Below the pieces are notes generated by a model. That model worked only from the letters and a program-made list of their open reading frames with translations. It had not been told where the DNA came from and made no database searches. The translations under genes were made by a program, and so were the position numbers. Below are positions 1 through 6,155 of a stretch of DNA of 10,577 nt, in pieces (position 1 is the stretch's first letter; each line of letters begins with the position of its first letter). The DNA is from Alphaproteobacteria bacterium (lineage in GTDB: Bacteria > Pseudomonadota > Alphaproteobacteria > Rs-D84). The stretch covers positions 1 through 10,577 of the forward strand of contig JAEDOP010000015.1 of assembly GCA_016301865.1 (NCBI GenBank), read 5' to 3'.

Positions 1-129
1 AACCCGTTTGGCCTTATCCAATGTAGCGCACACCCACACACGCGAATCCACATTGGCCCAGGCGCTGCCAACACTGTACACATTGGCTGGATTCCCCAGC
101 ATATAACCCGTCATATTTTTCAGTTTCAT
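1..129 (-). CDS. Partial hypothetical protein (N-terminal 43 residues)
   Basis: This is the 5' end of a minus-strand gene that runs off the left edge. It begins MKLKNMTGYMLG and reads openly to the edge. The start is supported by an AAGG Shine-Dalgarno (rc of 137-140) 7 nt upstream, overlapping the stop codon of the preceding DUF2155 gene; that in-frame stop also rules out an earlier start. The 9-nt gap suggests the two genes share one transcript. The visible part has no signal peptide or membrane segment, and I do not recognise the family. Its tail, around VDSRVWVCATLDKAKRV, looks like the start of a beta-rich domain, but this is too short to classify. Confidence 0.6.
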   Translation of the reverse strand, partial: MKLKNMTGYMLGNPANVYSVGSAWANVDSRVWVCATLDKAKRV

Positions 130-138
130 ATCAGAACC

Positions 139-486
139 TTACTCGCACTTAACCATCCACACATCATAATCTGCATGTTGCAATGGATTTTGTCCTGGCT
201 CATTACGACTCATCCAATTGCTAAAAATTTGTCCTTTGTTGACTTCGGCAATCTCTATAAAGCCCCAGAAATCTTCGGCTTCGAACGGGTCAGTCTGTTT
301 GCACGCGCGCACATTAATATACAATTTTTCAAACCGCACTTCGTCCCCAACAGGAATTTTTATTTCTTGAACTTTGCCGGCATCTTTGTTCATAACGCGC
401 AATATCGCCACATCGCGATTAACGTACGCCATCGCCACGCCGGGCAGGGCACACAACAACACCAAAGAGCAAATTATTTTTCTCAT
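139..486 (-). CDS. DUF2155 domain-containing exported protein
   Basis: A 115-residue periplasmic protein of the DUF2155 family, common in Alphaproteobacteria and without a known biochemical role. Residues 1-20 form a Sec signal peptide (MRKIICSLVLLCALPGVAMA, cleavage after AMA). The mature part has the family pattern: a beta-rich start (VAILRVMNKDAGK), the IPVGDEVRFEKLYINVRAC block ending in Cys62, a WGFIEI strand, the FSNWMSRNEPG motif (FSGWMFAS-P in most members) and a final HADYDVWMVKC with Cys114. Cys62 and Cys114 may pair. The reading frame extends upstream to 513, but 486 is chosen because the signal peptide begins there and the promoter sits just upstream. The aspartate-for-proline change in HADYDVW is minor. 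Confidence 0.9.
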   Translation of the reverse strand: MRKIICSLVLLCALPGVAMAYVNRDVAILRVMNKDAGKVQEIKIPVGDEVRFEKLYINVRACKQTDPFEAEDFWGFIEIAEVNKGQIFSNWMSRNEPGQNPLQHADYDVWMVKCE

Positions 487-492
487 ACACAC

Positions 493-521
493 ATCATACC
501 CCCACCACCACACAAAGTCAA
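493..521 (-). promoter_or_regulatory. Sigma70-type promoter of the DUF2155 gene, predicted leaderless
   Basis: On the minus strand, a -35 TTGACT (rc of 516-521) and a -10 TATGAT (rc of 493-498) are separated by exactly 17 nt. Only 6 nt lie between the -10 and the ATG at 486, so the predicted +1 falls on or within a base of the start codon. No Shine-Dalgarno lies between them. Confidence 0.65.
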
Positions 522-542
522 TTTATTAAACATTCTATCTTA

Positions 543-570
543 TTGACAAACGCGCTTTGTGTATTATAAT
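543..570 (+). promoter_or_regulatory. Consensus sigma70 promoter of the AbiEii-like gene, predicted leaderless
   Basis: A perfect TTGACA at 543-548 and a perfect TATAAT at 565-570 are 16 nt apart. Seven bases separate the -10 from the ATG at 578, which puts the predicted +1 at or next to the start codon. This promoter stands back to back with the DUF2155 promoter; the two -35 hexamers are 21 bp apart. Confidence 0.75.
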
Positions 571-577
571 TTATGCT

Positions 578-1495
578 ATGAAAGAAATAACCTCGACGGT
601 CCGTCGTGCCGTTAACAAAACTAAAAACCCCAGATTGGCCGAACAAGACTATCTGGAATGCGTTGTATTGGACGCACTGTTTCGCGACGACTATATATTT
701 GAAAATTTTATCTTTACTGGTGGCGCAACCCTGTCAAAATCATACAACATCGGTGGACGTATTGGTCGCGACATCGACCTGGGGCTTGTTAACTTTACCG
801 ATATCCCACGCGATCACACACAAAAGCAACTGGGGAAATTCAAAAAGAGTTTCAAACGTTTTACATTTGGCGAATTACGCGAAAAGATTGCACAAATTAT
901 AAACGCTGATGGTCGCTTTGAAATTATCACAGACCACGATTGGCCATCACCTGAAAACAACGAACGCGTCGCATCGTCGCCTGCATTACACATGCTGTAC
1001 CAATCCGAATTCGGTCCCGGCCACCTGTGTATCGAAGTTATGCCCCGACACTATCGACCATCGTGCATAACATGTCGTGCACTGTTACCATATTCGATTG
1101 ACAGACCGTTTAGCGCAATTCCAACCATATCATACGAACAAACATTTTGGGACAAAGTATTTGCATTGCATTCCAATGCCAACACAGCCAAACCGCACTG
1201 CGACAAATCATATTCCCGCCATTACTATGACGTGGCAATGCTGACCCCATTTGTGGATCTGGACCAAACACACGATTTACTGGTTGATACTATTGAATAC
1301 CAAACGCGCCACACGACCAAGAAAATCGACCTGACCGCCGCGCGCGACGCAATAATAATCCCAGATGACAAAACCCTATACAAACTGTCCGACGATTATT
1401 ATGCAATGTCCGGCACGTTTACTGAACCGCAAACATCATGGAACGCAATCGTCCAGATTTTGCAAAACCTGAACCAAGATTTTAAATCACTTTAA
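578..1495 (+). CDS. AbiEii/AbiGii toxin-family nucleotidyltransferase
   Basis: A 305-residue member of the AbiEii family, DNA-polymerase-beta-fold nucleotidyltransferases. Some members are type IV toxins or abortive-infection proteins that transfer nucleotides to RNA targets such as tRNA. Diagnostic features: GGATLSK at residues 48-54; RDIDL at 64-68, with the metal-binding pair D65 and D67; a third candidate acidic residue, E153, in CIEVMPR; and the family's C-terminal helical motif with K193 in TFWDKVFALH and RHYYDVAML at 214-222. Length is normal and no catalytic residue seems lost. The ATG at 578 is preferred over an in-frame TTG at 557, which lies between the -35 and -10 elements. There is no AbiEi-type winged-helix antitoxin next to it; its partner in the transcript is a metallophosphoesterase 16 nt downstream. 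The family call is firm. Toxicity and substrate are unknown. Confidence 0.88.
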   Translation: MKEITSTVRRAVNKTKNPRLAEQDYLECVVLDALFRDDYIFENFIFTGGATLSKSYNIGGRIGRDIDLGLVNFTDIPRDHTQKQLGKFKKSFKRFTFGELREKIAQIINADGRFEIITDHDWPSPENNERVASSPALHMLYQSEFGPGHLCIEVMPRHYRPSCITCRALLPYSIDRPFSAIPTISYEQTFWDKVFALHSNANTAKPHCDKSYSRHYYDVAMLTPFVDLDQTHDLLVDTIEYQTRHTTKKIDLTAARDAIIIPDDKTLYKLSDDYYAMSGTFTEPQTSWNAIVQILQNLNQDFKSL

Positions 1496-1511
1496 CCCAG
1501 GGGGACACACA

Positions 1512-2036
1512 ATGGCTAAATTTGTATTTTCCGACCCGCACTTTGATTCAGAATCTATTATCAAGAACGGCAACAGACCATTCAAATCAGTCGCCGAAAT
1601 GAATGCCACACTAATAAAAAACTATAACGCAACCGTCGGCAAACAAGATATTTGTTATTGGCTGGGCGACATAATGTATGGCGCGACCAAGGCCAAAGTA
1701 TCAAATCTGTTGCGCCATTTGCGTGGGCGCAAATACCTGATAATGGGCAATCACGACCGCGGGCATTCGACCACGTGGTGGTTATCCTGCGGGTTCGATC
1801 GCGTGTATGAACACCCGATTTATGATGCGGAAAATTATATAATGCTATCCCACGAACCATTACCAGAATTTGGCAACATGCCACCGATTGCAAACATCCA
1901 TGGTCACATCCACATTATGGGCTATGATTTTCCAGAACATTCACATTGCATAAATGCATGCGTAGAAATGACTGATTACCGACCAGTGCCATTACAAAAT
2001 CCTTTTTTAATCAAATCGCGCACATTTGGTCGATAA
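1512..2036 (+). CDS. Metallophosphoesterase (COG4186-like, calcineurin superfamily)
   Basis: A 174-residue cytoplasmic protein with all five metal-binding blocks of calcineurin-like phosphoesterases: SDPHF (D8, H10), GDI (D53), GNHDR (N80, H81, D82), SHEP (H114) and HGHIH (H130, H132). The stretch after the first block (NGNRPF...MNATLIKNYN) matches the COG4186 type of small predicted phosphohydrolase, whose usual opening is SDTHFGH; here the following GH is replaced by DS. The family hydrolyses phosphomonoesters or phosphodiesters using two metal ions; the substrate is unknown. A strong Shine-Dalgarno (GGGGG at 1500-1504) precedes the ATG. It is probably co-transcribed with the AbiEii-like gene, and a terminator follows at once. 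Confidence 0.88.
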   Translation: MAKFVFSDPHFDSESIIKNGNRPFKSVAEMNATLIKNYNATVGKQDICYWLGDIMYGATKAKVSNLLRHLRGRKYLIMGNHDRGHSTTWWLSCGFDRVYEHPIYDAENYIMLSHEPLPEFGNMPPIANIHGHIHIMGYDFPEHSHCINACVEMTDYRPVPLQNPFLIKSRTFGR

Positions 2037-2041
2037 AAGGA

Positions 2042-2071
2042 ATCCCGCAACAATGCGGGATTTTTATTTTT
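2042..2071 (+). terminator. Rho-independent terminator
   Basis: A perfect 8-bp stem, ATCCCGCA (2042-2049) with TGCGGGAT (2054-2061), has an ACAA loop and is followed by TTTTATTTTT. It ends the AbiEii/phosphoesterase transcript. The convergent minus-strand gene stops at 2070, inside the T tract; in that direction the tail after the stem (TTCCTTTT) is poorer, so it may work weakly both ways. Confidence 0.88.
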
Positions 2072-4154
2072 AAAACATCGGCGGGAAACATTCATCCGTA
2101 CCGATGGCACAGCACATCAACGTACCATCCCCCATATCCACCAATTCTTCACCTGCGCAACACCCATCTGCATCTGGCGCATTCCCATTGGCACAGGTCT
2201 CTATTTCTTCTTGTTCAACAACATCTGTTTCGTATTCTGGGTCGGCCACAAACATCTTTTCATTTTGTGATACATTATAAGCCGGCTTGTCAACAACCAT
2301 ATCAACGATTGGCTTTGGTGGCGTCGCAACAACCGTTTCATCACTCAAGAACGGGGACTTTGACTCCACCGGCGCGACCACAGGTTCTGCGACGACTTCT
2401 TGCACTTCATCAATTGGCTCTGGCGTTACTTCCACTGGCACAGCCGGCACAACTTCATCCGCCATCTGAACCGGCACAGCCGGCGTCACAAGCACAGGCT
2501 CTAATTCCACATCGGCAACCTCTGGCTCTGCCACAACCGGCTCTGCAACTACTGGTTCTGGCACGACAACGGGTTCTGCAACCTGTATTTCAACCTGTTG
2601 TTGTGCAATAAATGGCGACGGGGCATCAACCACAACATCTTTTTCTGGCTGCGCATCCTGTCTGTCCACTTCTTCAACGACCGGTTTGGTCTGCGCCCCC
2701 AGTTCCGGCAATGTATCATTTGCCGATTTCTGATACAGCCACAACGTAAACACAGACAACACAATCAACACAATCAACATAACATAGTACAACATCGTTG
2801 GCTTGTGACGAACCGGCGTTGCCGTTTCCGCAGCCACACCCGTTATTGGCGACACAGGCCGCATTCCTGTATCAATTGGGGCTGGCGAAATCTCTGGCAT
2901 TGGGGCAACGGGCGATTGCGACGGCAATATATCCGCCACAGGCTTTACATCCGCCACAACCGGCGCAACATCTGCCACGGGCGAAACAAATTCCTGGGGT
3001 GCGGGGGCGGGCGCAATCGTCGCCATTAACTCAGAATCAATCTGTTCCGACGGCAAATCAACCGACGTCAAACTGTCCAACATTGGCGCAGCAATCGGTT
3101 CAACCGGTTGCGACTGGGCCGGTGGCGCAAAACTCAATGGCGCCACAGGCGCGGGTTCATCATACTGCGACACATCTGGGACAGACGGTGCAACCGCCAC
3201 ACTTGGCAAATCAAAGTCAATCGGTTTAAACGCAATTTCTTCGTCCAGAATTTCTGGATCTTTATCAAACAACGGCTTTACTTCATCATCTGCCATATCT
3301 TCTGCCTTTGGTTCATCAAATTCCGGTTCTTGGAATGGTGTAATTTCGGTAAACTGCGGCGGCGTTGCCATTGGAACAGACGGCTGTTCAAAACTGGCCA
3401 CATCTGTTGGCATTGGCGTGGCCGGCACAGAATGTTCCACAATCACATCATCATCATCCAAACGCGTCAAAATTGCACGCGCCATATCCGCATCCACTGT
3501 TGCCGCATCCAATCTGTGTTGTGCACTGACCAAGCGTTTTTTTGCACGTGCAACTTTATCGCTTGCTGCATCAATCTGTGACTCAGTTCTTAAAATTTTG
3601 GCTGCAGATTGTTTGGTTGGCTCTTTTCCAACATTTCGACGCAGCTCCGCCAACTTGCCGCGCAAACTTTTCAGTCGCGCCTGACTTGCACTGATTGTTT
3701 CATTTGTTTTTTCAATCGTCTCGCGCGCACGTTCTGCTACAATATCCGCCGCCCCCAAACGTTCCAAGGCCGCCCGTCGCGCTGCCATATTGCGAAACGC
3801 TTCCAATTCTGCCAACGCACCGGACAAATCATTTCCCGCATTATATGCGCGTATCAGGTTATCGTACTCTGACAACCCGGTATATTCTATATCCAACTTT
3901 TGGTATTTATTATCTTTCTTGGGACGAATGGTTTCTAAATCCACCGCATAGTCATTCATCAGGATATCATCCCACTTGCGATTTCCCACTGGATTTATCA
4001 CCAGCAAAACATTTGGTTTAATATCATTAACCACAAAGTCCAGCACCATAACCAATTTGCTGTCAACATCATAGAACGCCCGGAATGCATTACCCGCAAT
4101 ATCCAGGTCAACATATGTCAGTGGCTGATATAAATTTTCTCTCTCGTTCGGCAT
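2070..4154 (-). CDS. Large single-pass membrane protein with coiled coil and six-cysteine tail, function unknown
   Basis: A 694-residue protein that I do not recognise by family. From the N-terminus: a small mixed alpha/beta domain (1-100); a charged coiled coil (about 110-232, Ala/Arg/Glu/Leu rich); an acidic Pro/Val/Ala linker (about 235-450); one transmembrane helix (453-474, MLYYVMLIVLIVLSVFTLWLYQ region, preceded by RHK); a second Pro/Val/Glu arm with VVAEP repeats (about 490-615); and a C-terminal tail holding every cysteine in the protein (C653, C665, C666, C681, C682, C689). With no signal peptide and positive residues before the helix, the coiled coil should face the cytoplasm and the cysteine tail the periplasm, where disulfides can form. 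It lies 25 nt after gcrA and probably shares its transcript. It recalls TonB- or scaffold-like envelope-spanning proteins in architecture only. Confidence 0.85.
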   Translation of the reverse strand: MPNERENLYQPLTYVDLDIAGNAFRAFYDVDSKLVMVLDFVVNDIKPNVLLVINPVGNRKWDDILMNDYAVDLETIRPKKDNKYQKLDIEYTGLSEYDNLIRAYNAGNDLSGALAELEAFRNMAARRAALERLGAADIVAERARETIEKTNETISASQARLKSLRGKLAELRRNVGKEPTKQSAAKILRTESQIDAASDKVARAKKRLVSAQHRLDAATVDADMARAILTRLDDDDVIVEHSVPATPMPTDVASFEQPSVPMATPPQFTEITPFQEPEFDEPKAEDMADDEVKPLFDKDPEILDEEIAFKPIDFDLPSVAVAPSVPDVSQYDEPAPVAPLSFAPPAQSQPVEPIAAPMLDSLTSVDLPSEQIDSELMATIAPAPAPQEFVSPVADVAPVVADVKPVADILPSQSPVAPMPEISPAPIDTGMRPVSPITGVAAETATPVRHKPTMLYYVMLIVLIVLSVFTLWLYQKSANDTLPELGAQTKPVVEEVDRQDAQPEKDVVVDAPSPFIAQQQVEIQVAEPVVVPEPVVAEPVVAEPEVADVELEPVLVTPAVPVQMADEVVPAVPVEVTPEPIDEVQEVVAEPVVAPVESKSPFLSDETVVATPPKPIVDMVVDKPAYNVSQNEKMFVADPEYETDVVEQEEIETCANGNAPDADGCCAGEELVDMGDGTLMCCAIGTDECFPPMF
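2499..2579 (-). repeat. Degenerate VVAEP/VVVPEP repeat arm
   Basis: Residues 526-552 of the large membrane protein form a run of short Val/Glu/Pro units (AEPVVVPEPVVAEPVVAEPEVA). The DNA shows matching imperfect copies of a roughly 15-bp GGCTCTGCCACAACC-like unit. Such segments usually form stiff extended spacers across the periplasm. Confidence 0.6.
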
Positions 4155-4179
4155 TTTGCTTTATTTCCCCAAATACGCT

Positions 4180-4713
4180 TTATTTTTTCTTTGGCGGTGT
4201 AAACTGATACGCCTGCTTGCAATGTTCATAACAATACGGTTTGCCTATGAATACAGTTTCACCACAAAAATGAAAATGTTCTGAATCTGGGTCACCAATC
4301 GGCCAACGACACTGGTTCGGTTTCAGATTTGCCATTTCCAACGAATGTTGAATAATACGCTGATGCATGGCCAGATTTTTAGCAGTTGTCTTGGCGTCTG
4401 TTTTTGCCTCAGCCACTTTTGGTGTAGTTTTTGTGACTGTTGCCTTAACTGACGTTTTCTTGGCCGGTTCTGACTTTTTTACCATTGTTTTTTTTGCAAC
4501 CACTGGTTTATCATCCGGTTTCTTTACCTCTGCCTTTTTCTCAGCGCCAGCGGTTGCACCACCCGCCTTGGCATTCCACCCCAGGCGATTTAACTTACCC
4601 ACAATTGCATTTTTGGACATACCCAAACGCTTACCAATTTCGGACGTAGACAACCCCTTGCCGGTCAGTGCCTTTAACTTTTTCAGCGTTGCGTTATCCC
4701 AACCTTTACTCAT
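4180..4713 (-). CDS. gcrA: Cell-cycle regulator GcrA
   Basis: GcrA is a sigma70-associated transcription factor of Alphaproteobacteria. It stimulates promoters carrying CcrM-methylated GANTC sites and links replication to the cell cycle. Residues 5-46 are the N-terminal helix-turn-helix (WDNATLKKLKAL...GLSTSEIGKRLGMSKNAIVGKLNRLGW). Residues 50-112 are a Lys/Ala/Thr linker. Residues 135-170 are the conserved C-terminal part, with CRWPIGDP, FHFCG, PYCYEHC and AYQ, where C135, C150, C161 and H164/C165 are likely metal or structural ligands. The 177-residue length is normal. An AAGGG Shine-Dalgarno (rc of 4723-4727) lies 9 nt before the ATG. It is first in a two-gene unit and divergent from a prepilin peptidase gene. 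Confidence 0.96.
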   Translation of the reverse strand: MSKGWDNATLKKLKALTGKGLSTSEIGKRLGMSKNAIVGKLNRLGWNAKAGGATAGAEKKAEVKKPDDKPVVAKKTMVKKSEPAKKTSVKATVTKTTPKVAEAKTDAKTTAKNLAMHQRIIQHSLEMANLKPNQCRWPIGDPDSEHFHFCGETVFIGKPYCYEHCKQAYQFTPPKKK

Positions 4714-4742
4714 TTTACAAAACCCTTGTTATACATTATAGT
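4714..4742 (+). promoter_or_regulatory. Predicted promoter of the prepilin peptidase gene
   Basis: TTTACA (4714-4719) and TATAGT (4737-4742) are spaced by 17 nt, each one mismatch from consensus. The predicted +1 near 4749 leaves a leader of about 38 nt with a GGGGG Shine-Dalgarno. The -35 abuts the gcrA start codon, and the -10 is 3 bp from the opposing gcrA -10. Confidence 0.5.
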
Positions 4743-4745
4743 ACA

Positions 4746-4775
4746 ATTATAGCACGCATCCGATTCGAAAGGCAA
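4746..4775 (-). promoter_or_regulatory. Predicted gcrA promoter with a GANTC site in the spacer
   Basis: On the minus strand, TTGCCT (rc of 4770-4775) and TATAAT (rc of 4746-4751) are spaced by 18 nt. A second TATAAT (rc of 4735-4740) downstream is an alternative -10 with a poor -35. A GATTC (GANTC, the CcrM target) at 4762-4766 sits between the -35 and the -10. Confidence 0.55.
4762..4766. promoter_or_regulatory. GANTC (CcrM methylation) site
   Basis: GATTC lies within the spacer of the predicted gcrA promoter and just downstream of the predicted start of the divergent prepilin peptidase transcript. It is the only GANTC I found in the inferred promoter regions of this window. Methylation by CcrM is assumed from the alphaproteobacterial background. 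Confidence 0.45.
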
Positions 4776-4786
4776 GGGGGAAAAGC

Positions 4787-5257
4787 ATGATTTTTTACAT
4801 CTTTTTTATTTTATTATTAGCGGGCGCAATCGGCTGTGCGACATTAATTTCCATTGCTGATTTTCGCCGTTGCATAATCCCAGACGCATATCTTTTTCCA
4901 TTAATGCTGATTGGGCTGATATTAATTACATTTTTTGGTTTTCCAATTGACATGCGCAATGCTGTAATTGGGGCAACATTTGGATACGCAATGTCCGCGA
5001 TTATCGGATTTGCATTTGATTATTTTATTCGTCGCCACACCCCCGACGCAACACCCCCAATTGGCATGGGCGACATAAAACTGATTGGGGTGGGGGGATT
5101 ATGGCTGGGGACAAATGGTCTGGCACTGGCACTGATTATTGCATGCATAACCGGCGCAATATGGGCACGCGCCAAGAACCAGAAATTCATCCCATTTGCA
5201 CCATTCTTTTTACTGGGTGGAATTTTGTCTTTAATCACAAACGTATTTTTGTTATAA
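4787..5257 (+). CDS. A24-family prepilin peptidase (short form)
   Basis: A 156-residue integral membrane aspartyl protease of family A24 (TadV/CpaA or PilD C-terminal type). It removes the leader of prepilin-like proteins at the inner membrane. The first catalytic aspartate is D25 in ADFRRCIIPD and the second is D96 in GMGD (the GxGD motif GMGDIKLIGVGGLWLG). A C-terminal FIPFAPFFLLGG matches the conserved iPFGPf block of PilD enzymes. About five to six hydrophobic segments fill the rest. The N-terminal methylase and zinc-cysteine domain of full PilD is absent, as is usual for the Tad/archaeal short form, so this enzyme probably cleaves without methylating. A strong AGGGGG lies 6-7 nt before the ATG. 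No pilin or secretin gene is visible in the window, although an exported-protein cluster follows 22 nt later. Confidence 0.9.
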   Translation: MIFYIFFILLLAGAIGCATLISIADFRRCIIPDAYLFPLMLIGLILITFFGFPIDMRNAVIGATFGYAMSAIIGFAFDYFIRRHTPDATPPIGMGDIKLIGVGGLWLGTNGLALALIIACITGAIWARAKNQKFIPFAPFFLLGGILSLITNVFLL

Positions 5258-5258
5258 T
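5230..5258 (+). promoter_or_regulatory. Possible promoter for the exported-protein operon
   Basis: A perfect TATAAT (5253-5258) overlaps the stop codon of the prepilin peptidase gene, with a weak TTTAAT -35 (5230-5235) 17 nt upstream. The predicted +1 near 5265 would give a leader of about 15 nt. The cluster could equally be read through from the peptidase promoter, since no terminator intervenes. Confidence 0.4.
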
Positions 5259-5279
5259 TACCACAACAGGGACCCGGAT

Positions 5280-6155
5280 ATGAGAATGAAGTTCAACTTA
5301 TTTATTATATTTTCTGCGCTTTTTGCGTCATTTGCCCATGCCAACACGGTAATGAGCAAATATGGCGTTATTCAAAACGTTCAGGATTATTCATCAAACC
5401 CATTTTGGAATCCCAACGGCCCGTATAATCAGCGTTTTCCAACCGCGGTCTATGCAACCGGCCCATCTGTTGAAACGTCCGACTGTCAAAATGTGGTATC
5501 ATACCTGGTGGCGGCGGAATGTGCAAACCGCAACAAATGCATAACAGCGCAATTGTCCGACATTCGCCCCGCAATAATATTACAATTATCACAAATGCCA
5601 AACGGCAATTATGCGTCATCATGTGGTGGCTATATTGACACCGCGTTTGAACAATACATGAAAACGAATGCCATTGCTGCTCCATCGGCGGGCGCTGCAT
5701 TCCCAACCGCAACCGGCATGGGCACCACAAATGACGGTTCAAAGTTTGAAATGCAAAACCCACTCAGCCCTAAATTACAAGAATGGCAAATGGAAATTCT
5801 GGATCGGAAACAGGAATTAAAAGATTTACAGGCGGCCAACGGCGTAACCACCCCAAAACTGGTTCGCACAACCGAATTTCCAACAACCTATGCAGATTTG
5901 TCATTTACCGAACGCATGGAAAACGCCGCCGCTGGCTATGAACCATTCAAAGATGCCCGCGCATACAAAGAAATCGAAATCGAAAGCCAAGAAGACTATT
6001 TAGCAAGACAGGAAAAAATCAAACGTCGCCAAAACGCATATTGTCAACAAAACCAGGCCGCTATCTTGGCCATGAAAACCGACTTAAAAACATTACAGGA
6101 TTGTCGCGCCCGTGGCGTAAAATTTGCCGATTGCAAAATCAAAGGGACGTATTAA
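5280..6155 (+). CDS. Exported Cys-containing protein with a segment shared with the downstream lysozyme
   Basis: A 291-residue protein of unknown family. Residues 1-21 form a signal peptide (cleavage after FAHA). Residues 22-130 form a domain with C69, C81, C87 and C115, the last three within CANRNKC and SSCGGY. A Gly/Ala/Thr linker (131-155) leads to a short amphipathic, probably coiled-coil helix (163-187). Residues 200-246 carry FPTT, SF.ER, AAAGY.PF, AY and IES.E.Y, a segment repeated in the lysozyme gene three genes on. The Lys/Arg/Gln-rich end holds C255, C275 and C285. Either ATG, 5280 or 5286, preserves the signal peptide; 5280 has the better AGGGA spacing. It overlaps the next gene by 1 nt (TAATG), which implies coupled translation. 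The protein should be periplasmic or surface-exposed. Confidence 0.85.
   Translation: MRMKFNLFIIFSALFASFAHANTVMSKYGVIQNVQDYSSNPFWNPNGPYNQRFPTAVYATGPSVETSDCQNVVSYLVAAECANRNKCITAQLSDIRPAIILQLSQMPNGNYASSCGGYIDTAFEQYMKTNAIAAPSAGAAFPTATGMGTTNDGSKFEMQNPLSPKLQEWQMEILDRKQELKDLQAANGVTTPKLVRTTEFPTTYADLSFTERMENAAAGYEPFKDARAYKEIEIESQEDYLARQEKIKRRQNAYCQQNQAAILAMKTDLKTLQDCRARGVKFADCKIKGTY
5877..6017 (+). repeat. Shared 47-residue segment, copy A
   Basis: Residues 200-246 of the first exported protein align without gaps to residues 29-75 of the GH108-like protein (copy B at 9122-9262), with 25 of 47 identities. The core is FPTT..D.SF.ER...AAAGY.PF. The DNA has diverged, so this is an old shared module and not a recent duplication. 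Confidence 0.8.

Noticed and set aside
557..577. In-frame TTG start giving a seven-residue extension of the AbiEii-like protein
   Set aside because: It lies in the spacer of a consensus promoter (TTGACA 543-548, TATAAT 565-570), upstream of the predicted transcript start, and has no ribosome binding site.
578..2036. Canonical type IV AbiE toxin-antitoxin system
   Set aside because: No AbiEi-type winged-helix antitoxin is present on either side; the only partner is a metallophosphoesterase.
6041..6154. Upstream extension of the PTPTPG protein to 6041
   Set aside because: The extra 38 residues overlap the previous gene's coding sequence and would bury the signal peptide that starts at 6155.
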